From Methylobacterium soli (GTDB lineage: Bacteria; Pseudomonadota; Alphaproteobacteria; Rhizobiales; Beijerinckiaceae): DNA of 64,000 nt. The notes below the pieces were generated by a model. It was given only the letters and a program-made list of their open reading frames with translations. It did not search any database and had not been told where the DNA came from. Shown in pieces: positions 1 through 9,970 of this stretch (the first letter of the stretch is position 1; the number at the start of each line of letters is the position of its first letter). The stretch spans positions 30,472 through 94,471 of the forward strand of contig NZ_VZZK01000028.1 in assembly GCF_008806385.1 (NCBI RefSeq), in the 5' to 3' direction. Position numbers and translations under genes: made by a program.

Positions 1-139
1 CCCCCTGTGCGACCCAGCGCCAGAGCGTCGAGCAATTGCCCGTGGAGCGGACTTCGTAGCCCGCTCGCGAGAGGGCCTGGTTGAGGACGGTGCGGATCGC
101 TGCGTCGTCGTCCGCGACGATGATATGGCCGTTGGGCAT
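1..139 (-). CDS. ntrC: Nitrogen regulation response regulator NtrC (5' end only)
   Basis: The gene runs off the left edge, so only the first 46 codons are present. They read as the start of a receiver domain: after MPNGHIIVADDDAAIRTV comes the acidic triad of a CheY-like fold. The ATG lies at 137-139, five bases after the ntrB stop, which fits an ntrBC operon. NtrC is the sigma-54 activator phosphorylated by NtrB under nitrogen limitation. The AAA+ and Fis domains are outside the window, so the identification rests on the receiver start and on the ntrB neighbour. Confidence 0.85.
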   Translation of the reverse strand, partial: MPNGHIIVADDDAAIRTVLNQALSRAGYEVRSTGNCSTLWRWVAQG

Positions 140-144
140 GACTC

Positions 145-1310
145 TTACTCGGCCTCCACGACCGATTCGCGCCCATCCCGGGCGCTCGACATGGGGAGGA
201 GAAGGCGGAAGGTGGTGCGCCGGGGCACGGGATCGCATTCGACGATACCCCCGTGGTCGCCGACGATCTTGGCGACCAATGCAAGACCGAGGCCGGAACC
301 CTGACTCTTGGTGGTCACGAAGGGGTCGAACAGGTCGGGCAGGAGCTCGGCGGTGACCCCCGGGCCGTTGTCGCGCACCGCCACCTCGATCGGCAGGCTG
401 ACGCGCTCGCGCGAGCCGGGGATCTGCAGGCGAAGCCCGGTGCGGAAGGCCGTCGACAGGGTGATCTCGCCATCGACGGTGTCGGCGCCGATCGCCTCCG
501 CGGCATTCTTCACGAGATTGAGGATCACCTGAATCAGCTGGTCGCGGTTGCCGAGGACCGGCGGCAAGGAGGGATCGTAATTTTCCACGAAGCGGATGTG
601 ACGGGCAAAGCCCGATTGGGCCGAGCGCTTCACCTGGTCGAGCACGCCGTGGACGTTCACGGGCCCCCGCTCCACCGGCCGCTCGTCGCCGAACAATTCC
701 ATGCGCTCGACGATGCGCACGATCCGGTCGGATTCGTCGCAGATCAGCCGGGTCAGCAAGCGATCCTCCTCGGCCCCCGACTGCTCCAGAAGCTGGGCCG
801 CGCCGCGGATCCCCGCGAGCGGGTTCTTGATCTCGTGAGCCAGCATGGCGCCGAGGGCGATCATCGAGCGCGCCGCACCCCGATGGGTGAGCTGGCGATT
901 CATCTTGTCGGCGATGGTGCGCTCCTGAAGCATCAGCACCACCGCGTCGCCCTCATCCCCGAGGGGCGTGGCGAAGACGTCGACGCTGCGCTCCTGCCCG
1001 GAGCGGGGCTGCACCAGCTCCACCCTGTACTCGCTGACGCTGGCGCGCCGGCGCCGGACCTCGGCCACGAGCGCGATGATCGGGGAGGAAAACGGGATGA
1101 TGTCGCGCAGGCGCCGACGCTGCATCAGGCGCGCCGAGTGATCGAAGAAGCTCTCGGCGGCGTGATTGCATTGAAGGATGCGCTCATCCGCCCCGATGGT
1201 GAGCACCGGCAGGGGCAGCGCGTTGATCACGGACTCGGATGTCGGTGCGCCCTTGCTCCGGCCATTGGGATCCCGGCCGTTGGGCTCCCGGCTCTCGCTC
1301 CCGTCTCCGC

Positions 1311-1314
<4 letters not shown>
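145..1314 (-). CDS. ntrB: Nitrogen regulation sensor histidine kinase NtrB
   Basis: A 389-residue cytoplasmic histidine kinase. An N-terminal PAS domain (around residues 30-140, including VINALPLPVLTIGADERILQ) precedes a HisKA domain with the H-box LAHEIKNPLAGIRGA and a HATPase domain with NLVKNAAEA (N box), DNGPGV (G1) and GSGLGLALV (G2). There are no membrane segments, as expected for NtrB, which responds to PII (GlnB) and phosphorylates NtrC. I chose the ATG at 1312-1314 because it overlaps the dusB stop by four bases (ATGA) and gives the normal family length; the frame stays open upstream inside dusB, but that part is a shadow. The order dusB-ntrB-ntrC is the classical nifR3-ntrB-ntrC operon of alphaproteobacteria. 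Confidence 0.95.
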
Positions 1315-2375
<1,061 letters not shown>

Positions 2376-2587
2376 CGAATAGACAAAACCGGGGCAGACG
2401 CAAGCGGTTCGGGCGATTTGATTTCGGGTCGTGCCCCGCTTAAACGACGGGCGATCCCGGTCGGTCCGGCGCGGCGTGCCGCGACGGCTCGGCCGGATGT
2501 CCCCGCCGTCGCATCAATGCCCGGCGTAAAAACGGCATCCGCCTCCCCCATGGGCAGTCCAGGAGGCGCACGGGTTCGGGAAGCCTC

Positions 2588-3877
2588 ATGTCCAGCACCG
2601 CGTTCAGCGTTGCCGCGGTGGTCGTCGCGGCGGGTCGCGGCATCCGCATCGGCGGCGGCATGCCCAAGCAGTACCGTCGCGTCGGCGGCCAGGCCGTCCT
2701 CACCCGGACACTCGCCGCGCTCGCGGCGCATCGCAGCATCGGCTGCATACAGCCAGTGATCGCGCCGAATGCGGCCGCCTTCTACCGCGAATGCCTCGAG
2801 GATCTCGATCCCCATCTGCGGGCAAAGCTCGCCGAACCGGTCGAGGGCGGCGCGACCCGCCAGCAATCCGTCCGCGCCGGGCTCGAAGCCCTCGATCGTG
2901 CGGGCGCCCCCGATCTCGTCCTCGTGCACGATGCGGCGCGGCCCTTCGTGGATTTCGGCCTGATCGACCGCGCCATCGCGGCCGGACGCGACCACCGCGC
3001 CGCCGTGCCGGGGATCGCCGTCAGCGACACGATCAAGATCGTGGAGGAGGCGGCCCCCGGGATCGGGCGCGTGCGCGAGACCCCTCCCCGCGAGGCCCTG
3101 CGCGCCGTCCAGACACCGCAATCCTTCGCCTTCTCGGCCCTGCGCGACGCGCACCGCGCCGCGGCGGAAGCCTCCCTTCACGGCTTCACCGATGACGGGG
3201 CGCTGGCCGAGTGGGCCGGGCTGCCGGTGGTGACGTTCGAGGGCGACCTGCGCAACCGCAAGATTACCCAGCCCGCGGATCTCATCGAGGCCGACCGTGC
3301 CTTCGCGGGGGCCGCTTCCAGGAATTCCGCCATGACCCAGTACGTGACCCGCCTCGGCACCGGCTTCGACGTGCACGCCTTCACGGAAGGCGATCATGTC
3401 TGGCTCGGCGGCATTCGAATCCCGGCCGATCGCGGCGTGCTGGCGCATTCGGATGGCGACGTGGCGCTGCACGCCCTCACGGACGCGCTCCTCGGGGCCA
3501 TCGCGGACGGCGATATCGGCACCCACTTCCCGCCAAGCGACGAGAAATGGCGTGGGGCCGCCTCGGACCAGTTCCTGGCCCATGCGGTCTCGCTGGTGCG
3601 CGCGCGCGGCGGCCGCATCGACCATCTCGACATCACGGTGCTGGCCGAGGCTCCGCGGATCGGCGCCCACCGCGAGGCGATCCGGGCGCGCATCGCCGAG
3701 ATCGCCGGGGTGCCGCTCTCGTCCGTTTCCATCAAAGCGACGACCACCGAGAAGCTCGGCTTCGTCGGGCGGGCCGAGGGGCTTGCCGCCCAGGCCGCCG
3801 CCACCGTGCGGCTGCCCGAGGAGGAGAGCGCCACGCTCCTCGATGCGCAGGCCGAGACGGCCATGCGTCAGGGCTGA
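2588..3877 (+). CDS. ispDF: Bifunctional IspD/IspF enzyme of the MEP isoprenoid pathway
   Basis: A 429-residue fusion enzyme. Residues 1 to about 235 are the IspD cytidylyltransferase (VVVAAGRGIRIGGGMPKQYR nucleotide loop, LVHDAARPFV, and ALRAVQTPQSF), making CDP-methylerythritol. Residues about 265 to 425 are IspF (GTGFDVHAF with metal ligands, ALHALTDALLGAIADGDIG, KATTTEKLGFVGR), making the cyclic diphosphate. The fusion skips the IspE step between them and is characteristic of alpha- and epsilonproteobacteria. The ATG at 2588 starts directly at the IspD domain. It is followed after nine bases by the CinA-like gene, probably in one transcript. Confidence 0.96.
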   Translation: MSSTAFSVAAVVVAAGRGIRIGGGMPKQYRRVGGQAVLTRTLAALAAHRSIGCIQPVIAPNAAAFYRECLEDLDPHLRAKLAEPVEGGATRQQSVRAGLEALDRAGAPDLVLVHDAARPFVDFGLIDRAIAAGRDHRAAVPGIAVSDTIKIVEEAAPGIGRVRETPPREALRAVQTPQSFAFSALRDAHRAAAEASLHGFTDDGALAEWAGLPVVTFEGDLRNRKITQPADLIEADRAFAGAASRNSAMTQYVTRLGTGFDVHAFTEGDHVWLGGIRIPADRGVLAHSDGDVALHALTDALLGAIADGDIGTHFPPSDEKWRGAASDQFLAHAVSLVRARGGRIDHLDITVLAEAPRIGAHREAIRARIAEIAGVPLSSVSIKATTTEKLGFVGRAEGLAAQAAATVRLPEEESATLLDAQAETAMRQG

Positions 3878-3886
3878 CCCGTAGCC

Positions 3887-4387
3887 ATGATCGCCGATCC
3901 GGCCCTCCTTGCCCGCGCCGAGGCTCTGGTGGCGGCCTATGCGGCGGCGGGGCTCCGGATCGCCACCGCCGAATCCTGCACCGGCGGCCTCGTGGCCGGC
4001 CTGATCACCGCGGTGCCGGGCTCGTCATCCGTCCTGGAACGGGGCTTCGTCACCTACTCGAACGAGGCCAAGAGCGAGGCGATCGGGGTCCCGGCGGAGC
4101 TCATCGTGGCGCAGGGCGCCGTCAGCGAGCCCGTCGCCCGCGCCATGGCGCAGGGTGCGCTGCTGGCCTCGCGCTGCGACGTCGCGGTCGCCATCACGGG
4201 CATCGCGGGCCCAGGCGGGGGAAGCGGCCAGAAACCCGTCGGCCTCGTGCATTTCGGCCTTGCAGTGATCGGCGCGCCGGTCCGGCACCTGGAGCGCCGC
4301 TATGGCGACCTCGGGCGGGCCGAGATCCGCACCCGGGCGGTTGCGGACGCGCTCGGCCTCCTCGAAGGCGCACTTCCGAACGCGTAG
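3887..4387 (+). CDS. pncC: CinA C-terminal family nicotinamide-nucleotide amidohydrolase
   Basis: A 166-residue protein corresponding to the stand-alone CinA C-terminal domain, which deamidates NMN to nicotinate mononucleotide in pyridine-nucleotide salvage. Conserved blocks are RIATAESCTGGLVAGLITAVPGSS (with the catalytic serine), VTYSNEAKSEAIGV, QGAVSEPVARAMAQGAL and AVAITGIAGPGGGSGQKPVG. The N-terminal CinA domain is absent, which is usual in proteobacteria. It lies nine bases after ispDF in the same direction; that pairing recurs in alphaproteobacteria, although no shared pathway is obvious. The symbol follows the biochemical activity of E. coli PncC and is an assignment by family. Confidence 0.88.
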   Translation: MIADPALLARAEALVAAYAAAGLRIATAESCTGGLVAGLITAVPGSSSVLERGFVTYSNEAKSEAIGVPAELIVAQGAVSEPVARAMAQGALLASRCDVAVAITGIAGPGGGSGQKPVGLVHFGLAVIGAPVRHLERRYGDLGRAEIRTRAVADALGLLEGALPNA

Positions 4388-4508
4388 CGCGCGCTCGCGC
4401 CATGCTCGGGACTGCGCGCGATGGTCCGCTTCGTACGCGGTCGCCGAAGGCTGCCCAAGCAGCGCCATGCGGGTGTAGGATGTCGCTCCGAACCCGGGAG
4501 GGCGGACC

Positions 4509-5747
4509 ATGGATAGGCTCTCCGTGCAGGCCTGCATCGTCGGCGGCGGACCGGCCGGGATGATGACGGGATTCCTCCTCGCCCGCGCCGGCCTGACGGT
4601 GGCAGTCCTGGAAAAGCACGCGGATTTCCTGCGCGACTTCCGCGGCGACACGATCCATCCCTCGACTCTCGACGTGATGGACGAACTCGGCCTGCGCCGG
4701 GCCTTCCTCGCCCTGCCCCACCGGAAGGTCGCGACCCTGACCGCGTTCGTGGGCTCGCGCGGATTCCGGATCGCGGATTTCCGGCACCTGCGGACGCAGA
4801 ACCGCTTCATCGCGCTGATGCCGCAATGGGACTTCCTCGATTTCCTGGCGGCGCAGGGGCGGCGCTATCCGGGCTTCCGCCTCCTCATGGAGACCGAGGC
4901 GACGGAGCTGATCGAGGCCGGGCCGCAGGTCACGGGAGTCCGCGCGCGCACGCCGGGCGGCCTCCTCGAAGTCAGCGCCGATCTCGTGATCGGGGCGGAT
5001 GGGCGCCAGTCCGTGGTGCGCGAGCGCGCCGGCTTCGAGCGCGAGAGCTACGGGGCTCCGATGGACGTGCTCTGGTTCCGCCTGTCCCGGCATCCGGGCG
5101 ACGTCGACGCCACCGGCGGCCGCTTCGGGCGCGGCCACATCCTCGTCACCCTCGACCGGGGCGATTACTGGCAATGCGCCTTCGTGGTGCCGAAGGGTGG
5201 CGATGCGGCGCTCCGCGCCCGCGGCCTGCCGGCCTTCCGTGAGGCTGTGGCGGAGCTCGCGCCTTTCCTGCGCGAGCGGGTCGCGGAGATCGACGATTGG
5301 GAGCGGGTGAAACTCCTGACCGTCCGGGTCGACCGGTTGAAGCGCTGGCACGCCCCGGGCCTGCTCTGCATCGGCGATGCGGCCCACGCGATGTCGCCCC
5401 TCGGGGGCGTTGGCATCAATCTGGCGATCCAGGATGCGGTGGCGGCCGCGAACCTCCTGGCGGCGCCCCTGCGGGAGGGCCGGCTCGTGGAGGCCGACCT
5501 GGCTCGGCTTCAGGCCCGCCGCATGCCGCCGACACGCCGGACGCAGGCGCTGCAGCGCCTGCTGCAGAATCGGGTCATCGCCCGCGTGCTCGATTCCGGC
5601 ACGACGGCGCCTCTGAAGCCGCCCGTCGCCCTGCGCCTCCTCGACCGCTTCCCCTATCTTCAGCGCCTGCCGGCGCGGCTCGTCGGCCTCGGCGTCCGGC
5701 CCGAGCACGTCCGGGTGGCCGAAGCCCCTCAGGCGGCGGCGCCGTAG
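4509..5747 (+). CDS. FAD-dependent aromatic-hydroxylase-type monooxygenase
   Basis: A 412-residue flavoprotein monooxygenase of the PHBH/UbiH superfamily. The N-terminal dinucleotide fold ACIVGGGPAGMMTGFLLARAG binds FAD, VIGADGRQSVVRERAG is the DG motif, and LLCIGDAAHAMSPLGGVGIN is the second FAD/ribityl motif. The segment RDFRGDTIHPSTLDVMDELG is typical of a subgroup often annotated simply as FAD-dependent oxidoreductase. The substrate cannot be read from the sequence. The start ATG follows a good GGAGGG site at 4497-4502. Its 3' end overlaps the convergent RatA-like gene by 19 bases. Confidence 0.85.
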   Translation: MDRLSVQACIVGGGPAGMMTGFLLARAGLTVAVLEKHADFLRDFRGDTIHPSTLDVMDELGLRRAFLALPHRKVATLTAFVGSRGFRIADFRHLRTQNRFIALMPQWDFLDFLAAQGRRYPGFRLLMETEATELIEAGPQVTGVRARTPGGLLEVSADLVIGADGRQSVVRERAGFERESYGAPMDVLWFRLSRHPGDVDATGGRFGRGHILVTLDRGDYWQCAFVVPKGGDAALRARGLPAFREAVAELAPFLRERVAEIDDWERVKLLTVRVDRLKRWHAPGLLCIGDAAHAMSPLGGVGINLAIQDAVAAANLLAAPLREGRLVEADLARLQARRMPPTRRTQALQRLLQNRVIARVLDSGTTAPLKPPVALRLLDRFPYLQRLPARLVGLGVRPEHVRVAEAPQAAAP

Positions 5748-6190
5748 ACCCGGTCGGCGCGGCTCTCGAACGCGTCCGTGAACTTGCGGAAGGCCCGGTC
5801 GAACATCTTCCCCATCAGGAGCCCGAGGGCGAAGCTCTTGAACTCGTAGGTGATGAAGAACTCGACGTGGCAGCCGCCGTTCGGGCCGGGCTTGAAGGCC
5901 CAGCGGTTCTCGAGATGGCGGAAGGGTCCGTCGATGTATTCCGCCGTGATCCGCAAACCCGGCCGGTCGAGGCTGACGCGCGTCGTGAAACGCTCGCGGA
6001 TCGCCTTGTAGCCGACGCCCATCTCGGCGACGAGCACCTGCGTGCCCTCCCCCGGGCCGTCCTGGCGGCGCAGCACGCGCAGGGATTCGCAGAGCGGCAG
6101 GAACTCGGGGTAGCGCTCCACATCGGCCACGAGGTCGTACATCTGCTCGGGGCTGTGACGCACCGCGCGGGTGATCCGGAATGAGGGCAT
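5729..6190 (-). CDS. SRPBCC-family RatA/COQ10-like protein
   Basis: A 153-residue START-like (SRPBCC) protein beginning MPSFRITRAVRHSPEQMYDLV with the family block VERYPEFLPLCESLRVLRR and C-terminal SFALGLLMGKMFDRAFRKFTDAF. In alphaproteobacteria this family is annotated either as COQ10-like ubiquinone-binding protein or as RatA-type ribosome association toxin. In this genomic position, directly downstream of lipA, the ubiquinone-binding role is the more common inference, but the sequence alone does not decide it. It starts 13 bases after the lipA stop is read in the reverse direction, so lipA and this gene are likely co-transcribed. Confidence 0.85.
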   Translation of the reverse strand: MPSFRITRAVRHSPEQMYDLVADVERYPEFLPLCESLRVLRRQDGPGEGTQVLVAEMGVGYKAIRERFTTRVSLDRPGLRITAEYIDGPFRHLENRWAFKPGPNGGCHVEFFITYEFKSFALGLLMGKMFDRAFRKFTDAFESRADRVYGAAA

Positions 6191-6203
6191 CGGCGCTTCG
6201 GTC

Positions 6204-7193
6204 TCAGGCGTGGGCGGGGTTGAGGCGGGCGAGGCGCGCGGCCTTCAGCCGGGCGAAATCCTCGCCCGCATGGTGCGAGGAGCGGGTCAGCGGCGTCGCC
6301 GAGACGAGCAGGAAGCCCTTCGCGTAGGCGGTGGTCTCGTAGCCCTTGAACTCGTCGGGCGGGATGAAGCGCACCACCTCGTGGTGCTTCTTCGTCGGCT
6401 GCAAGTACTGGCCGATGGTGAGGAAATCGACATCGGCCGAGCGCAGGTCGTCCATGAGCTGCACGACCTCGTTCCGCTCCTCACCGAGCCCCACCATGAT
6501 GCCGGACTTGGTGAAGATCGTCGGGTCGAGTTCCTTCACCCGCTGGAGCAGGCGGACCGAGTGGAAGTAGCGGGCGCCCGGCCGCACCGTGAGGTAGTTG
6601 CCCGGCACCGTCTCGAGGTTGTGGTTGAAGACGTCGGGCTTGGCCGCGACCACGACCTCGAGGGCGCCGTCCTTGCGCAGGAAATCCGGGGTCAGGATCT
6701 CGATGGTGGTGCCGGGGCTCGCCCGGCGGATCGCCGCGATGGTGCGGGCAAAATGCTGCGCGCCTCCATCCGCGAGGTCGTCACGGTCGACGGAGGTGAT
6801 GACAACGTGGTGCAGGCCGAGCTTGGCCACCGAATCGGCGATCTTCTCGGGCTCATCCGCATCGAGGGCCAGCGGCAGGCCGGTGCGCACGTTGCAGAAG
6901 GCGCAGGCCCGCGTGCAGGTGTCGCCCATGATCATGAAGGTGGCGTGCCGCTTCTCCCAGCACTCGCCGATATTGGGGCAGCCCGCCTCCTCGCAGACCG
7001 TGACCAGGCCATGCTCGCGCACGATCGCCCGGGTCTCGGCCCAGGCCGGCGAGCCCGGCGCCTTCACGCGGATCCAATCAGGCTTCTTCGCCTGGACCGG
7101 CTGATCGGGCCGATGCGCCTTCTCGGGATGGCGCTGGCGGGCCGGAAAGGCCGGCCGGGGATCGTTCTTCAGGATGTCGAGGACGACGGCCAT
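6204..7193 (-). CDS. lipA: Lipoyl synthase
   Basis: A 329-residue radical-SAM enzyme that inserts two sulfurs into octanoyl groups on lipoyl domains. The auxiliary cluster motif CEEAGCPNIGECW, the radical SAM motif CTRACAFCNV (CxxxCxxC) and the C-terminal RSSHHAGEDF serine motif are all present. Length is normal. Its substrates include the lipoyl domains of PdhB and PdhC encoded at 25.5-28.7 kb. The ATG at 7191-7193 gives MAVVLDILKNDPRPAFPARQ, typical of alphaproteobacterial LipA. The SRPBCC gene follows. Confidence 0.97.
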   Translation of the reverse strand: MAVVLDILKNDPRPAFPARQRHPEKAHRPDQPVQAKKPDWIRVKAPGSPAWAETRAIVREHGLVTVCEEAGCPNIGECWEKRHATFMIMGDTCTRACAFCNVRTGLPLALDADEPEKIADSVAKLGLHHVVITSVDRDDLADGGAQHFARTIAAIRRASPGTTIEILTPDFLRKDGALEVVVAAKPDVFNHNLETVPGNYLTVRPGARYFHSVRLLQRVKELDPTIFTKSGIMVGLGEERNEVVQLMDDLRSADVDFLTIGQYLQPTKKHHEVVRFIPPDEFKGYETTAYAKGFLLVSATPLTRSSHHAGEDFARLKAARLARLNPAHA

Positions 7194-7351
7194 GCCACAC
7201 CGCGGGAAAGCGCCCGCGCGGGGCGGACCACATCAGGAGCCTGACTTAAGCCCTCCGCCCGCCCGCCGCAAACCGGCGTGACGGCGCGTCGCGACACAGT
7301 GCCGGCCTTCAGTCACCGGGAGCCCCGGTCTCGGCCGTGCGCAGGCCCCGT

Positions 7352-7642
7352 TCAGTACCGCATGCTGCGGCCCCGGATCGCCCGGTAGACCGTGATGATG
7401 ATGACGGCCCCGACCGTGGCCGAGACGAGGTTGCGCCAGAAGCCGAAGACCGGGATGTCGAGCTTGGCGGCCAGGAAATTGCCGAGCAGGCCGCCGAGAA
7501 TGCCCATGACGATGTTGGAGAAAAGCCCCATGTCGGAGGAAGTGAACTTCTCCGCGAGCCAACCCGCGAGCGCCCCGATGACGATCGCCATGAGCAGGCC
7601 GACCCCGGGCTGTCCGAGCGCACCGTAGACCTGACCGTCCAT
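7352..7642 (-). CDS. GlsB/YeaQ/YmgE-family small membrane protein
   Basis: A 96-residue membrane protein with three hydrophobic segments, including GVGLLMAIVIGALAGWLAEK and NIVMGILGGLLGNFLA, followed by an LVSATVGAVIIITVYRAI helix. This is the transglycosylase-associated (GlsB/YeaQ) family, which accumulates under stress in many bacteria; the biochemical role is not established. I chose the ATG at 7640-7642 because a perfect AAGGAG lies seven bases upstream; the open frame continues further upstream without support. Divergent from the PRC-barrel gene at 7902. Confidence 0.85.
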   Translation of the reverse strand: MDGQVYGALGQPGVGLLMAIVIGALAGWLAEKFTSSDMGLFSNIVMGILGGLLGNFLAAKLDIPVFGFWRNLVSATVGAVIIITVYRAIRGRSMRY

Positions 7643-7816
7643 GCCCTGCTCCTTCTGGCGCGGCCGCATCGCGGGCCGCTTCGGAAGGATGGCCGGAAGC
7701 CCCGTCGCGAGTCCAGGCTCGGGCATCTCGGGTCCTGACAATCCGAGCCCCCTCCCCCTGTCTTCTGCCGTGCCTCGGATCGCTCCGGTTCTGCCTAAGG
7801 CATAGGCAGCCAAGAC

Positions 7817-7842
7817 GGAACTCTGCGCAGTCCGCTGCCGTT
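7817..7842 (+). promoter_or_regulatory. Predicted EcfG (general stress sigma) promoter
   Basis: GGAAC at 7817-7821 and CGTT at 7839-7842 are separated by exactly 17 bases, an exact match to the alphaproteobacterial EcfG consensus (GGAAC, 16-17 bases, CGTT). It sits about 60 bases ahead of the PRC-barrel start codon and points toward it. Confidence 0.75.
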
Positions 7843-7901
7843 ACAAGCGGCAATCGGGCGCCGGATGTCCGGCGCTTCCCAACATCTCAGAGAGACAGCC
7901 C

Positions 7902-8402
7902 GTGACCCTTCGTTCGCTTCTCGCCGTCGCGCTCGTCGCCGGCATCCCGAGCCTCGCCTTGGCGCAGGACGGCGCCAAGCCCGCCGGAACCCCTCCCGCC
8001 GCGCCCTCCGCGACCGCGTCCCCGACCCCGAACTCCTCGTCGGCCGCCACGGTCAGCGAGAGCGGCATGAAGATGGCCGATTCGGCCACCACCAAGGTTC
8101 AGTTCATCACGACCCAGCCCGCCGACACGCTGACCTCGAAGCTGATCGGTCTCAACGTCTCGAACAACAACAACGAGTCGGTGGGCGAGATCGAGGATTT
8201 CGTGATTCTCGACGGCAAGACCATCCACGCCGTGATCATCGGCGTCGGCGGCTTCCTGGGCATCGGCGAGCGCTACGTCGCCGTGAGCCCCGCGAGCATC
8301 ACGCTCTCCAAGAAGGACGACAAGCTGCGCGCGCTGGTGAACACCTCAAAGGACGAGCTCAAGAACGCGCCGGCCTTCGAGTACTCGAAGAAGAAGTCCT
8401 GA
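7902..8402 (+). CDS. Exported PRC-barrel domain protein
   Basis: A 166-residue protein with a signal peptide ([21 protein letters not shown], cleavage before QDG), a low-complexity Ala/Pro/Ser linker to about residue 45, and a C-terminal PRC-barrel (around residues 80-155: [38 protein letters not shown]). Paralogues with this layout are numerous in Methylobacterium; they are envelope proteins without an assigned reaction. The start is the GTG at 7902, the only one that leaves a well-formed signal peptide. An EcfG-type promoter precedes it, so stress induction is likely. Confidence 0.85.
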
Positions 8403-8442
8403 TCTGTCGGGCGCCCCTCGCGGCGCCCGCCCTGCCCGACGA

Positions 8443-8480
8443 GGCCCGTGCGCGCCCCACCGGCACGCACGGGCCTTCTC
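8443..8480 (+). terminator. Terminator-like hairpin after the PRC-barrel gene
   Basis: GGCCCGTGCG at 8443-8452 pairs perfectly with CGCACGGGCC at 8466-8475, followed by TTCTC. The T-run is weak, so efficiency is uncertain; the position 40 bases after the stop supports a terminator. Confidence 0.5.
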
Positions 8481-8663
8481 GTGCCTGCGCCGACAACCTG
8501 GGGCGCCCATCGCGGGTGCATCCGCTCCCGGGCGAGGCTTTCGCCGACCAGGCCCGGGGGCCGCTAGGGCAGCGCGCATCCTCTTCAAGAATGTTCATCA
8601 CGGCCAAGCTTGGTTAACCCTGACGCCGAGCGATTTGCGATGTGATGCGGCACGGGAGCGAAG

Positions 8664-8897
8664 ATGGTCACGGCTTTGCGGAAGGCGGTTCGGCTGCGGC
8701 AGGTGATGCGGGGGCGGGATCTGCGCATTGCCGTGAGCGGCTGCGCCCGCGCGCCGGTCGCCGACCATCCAGACGCGAATCCGGTGCCGTGTCGTGGCCT
8801 CACGGCGCGTGAGTTGATCGGCATGGCTCAGGCGGCCCGGCGCTACAGCCAGCGTCACGCGGTCGATCCCGAGCGGAGCGGCTCCGCCGGCGAATGA
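8664..8897 (+). CDS. Possible small basic protein, unknown
   Basis: A 77-codon frame starting MVTALRKAVRLRQVMRGRDL, with start GTG or ATG depending on choice (ATG at 8664). I recognise no domain. It lies in a 600-base interval between the PRC-barrel and SleB genes, and is followed by a hairpin at 8913-8941. Codon use is compatible with the neighbours, but most GC-rich frames of this length in such DNA are spurious, so this is only a candidate. Confidence 0.3.
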   Translation: MVTALRKAVRLRQVMRGRDLRIAVSGCARAPVADHPDANPVPCRGLTARELIGMAQAARRYSQRHAVDPERSGSAGE

Positions 8898-8912
8898 GCC
8901 GCCAGGCGCGGC

Positions 8913-8941
8913 AAGGCCGCCCCGGTCATCGGGACGGCCTT
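8913..8941 (+). terminator. Weak terminator-like hairpin
   Basis: AAGGCCG at 8913-8919 pairs with CGGCCTT at 8935-8941, with an inner CCCCGG/CATCGGG part. It could end the small candidate gene before it or the SleB gene converging from the right. Confidence 0.35.
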
Positions 8942-9010
8942 GAGATTGGGTGATGCGCGCAATCGCTCGATCGGAACGGCTGCCGTCGGGCGATGCCGTG
9001 CGCCGGGATC

Positions 9011-9667
9011 TCAGCCGCGATGGGACGACGTCAGGGACGCGACCTGGCAGATGTTGCGAGCGGGCTCGTTGAGGATCGTCTGCGCGGCCGTGACTTCGGG
9101 TGCGGCCGCGACGCTCATGGCGGAGGGAGTCGGCTCCGATGCCGGCAGCGGAACCGCCCCGCGCCCGCGCTTCTCGTAGAAGGCATTGCCGCCCGCGAGC
9201 GCCACGTAATGCATGTTGCCGTAGGGGTAGCGGCGGCCGGCGGTGTGGAAGAACATCGCGCCGCCGACCTTCGGGTGACGCTCGCCGGAGATGACCGCAT
9301 CGGCCACCTGCTCGATCCGGGGCAGGTCCTGCGTCCGCATGGGCTTCGTCAGGACGCCGGTGGCGAATTGGCGAGGCTGGCCGACGACGTCGCAGATCCG
9401 GTCCGGATAGGCCGCCGCTTCGAGGCGATTCATCACCACGGTGCCGACGGCGAGCAGGCCGTCCTGGTCCGCGCGCTTCGATTCGAAGTACATGGCGCGG
9501 GCGAGGCATTCCCGATCGGCGGTCGTGGCGGCCGCGAGCGGCTTGTGGCGGCCAATCGATCCGGTGGTCAGATCAGTATTCGGAGGAAGGCCACAGGCGC
9601 CAAGGCTCGGCAGGGCCATGATCAGGCCCAGAACAGCGATCGTGTTGGTGCCCTTAAAGCCCCGCAT
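9011..9667 (-). CDS. Cell wall hydrolase, SleB family lipoprotein
   Basis: A 218-residue protein starting MRGFKGTNTIAVLGLIMALP with a lipobox LGAC (acylated Cys25), so probably an outer-membrane or periplasmic lipoprotein. Residues about 50-160 are a SleB/CwlJ hydrolase domain: ECLARAMYFESKRADQDGLL with the catalytic glutamate, VGTVVMNRLEAAAYPDRICD, and AMFFHTAGRRYPYG. In alphaproteobacteria these enzymes cut peptidoglycan outside any sporulation context. The C-terminal 60 residues are of low complexity. Start at the ATG at 9665-9667. Confidence 0.85.
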   Translation of the reverse strand: MRGFKGTNTIAVLGLIMALPSLGACGLPPNTDLTTGSIGRHKPLAAATTADRECLARAMYFESKRADQDGLLAVGTVVMNRLEAAAYPDRICDVVGQPRQFATGVLTKPMRTQDLPRIEQVADAVISGERHPKVGGAMFFHTAGRRYPYGNMHYVALAGGNAFYEKRGRGAVPLPASEPTPSAMSVAAAPEVTAAQTILNEPARNICQVASLTSSHRG

Positions 9668-9970
9668 GCAGCCCCTCTCAATCCCGCGCTTCGCGTCGTT
9701 GATGCCCTTGATGCCTCAAGCCAAGCTTGATGGCAAATTCGCTATAGCCTGACATCGAGGGACAAGACTGGAACGGCGCCGGTGGCGGTGTCACGAGGAG
9801 AGATGCTTCGGCCGCCCTAACCGGTTGACGCCGCGGCCCTTCTCCGGATCGGAGGCGCGGGGTCGGCGGCGAGGTGTTGCCGTCCTGTTCTTGTGAGCCT
9901 CGCGGTGATGGTGTCTACCCGCCCGGTCTTCGCCCGCGCCCGCGGGTTTCACGAATCGCGATGGGGTCGC
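9668..9970. other. Intergenic interval without a supported gene
   Basis: Between the divergent SleB and exported-protein genes I see no coding frame with family support. It must hold the promoters of both genes; no consensus promoter could be read with confidence. Confidence 0.5.
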
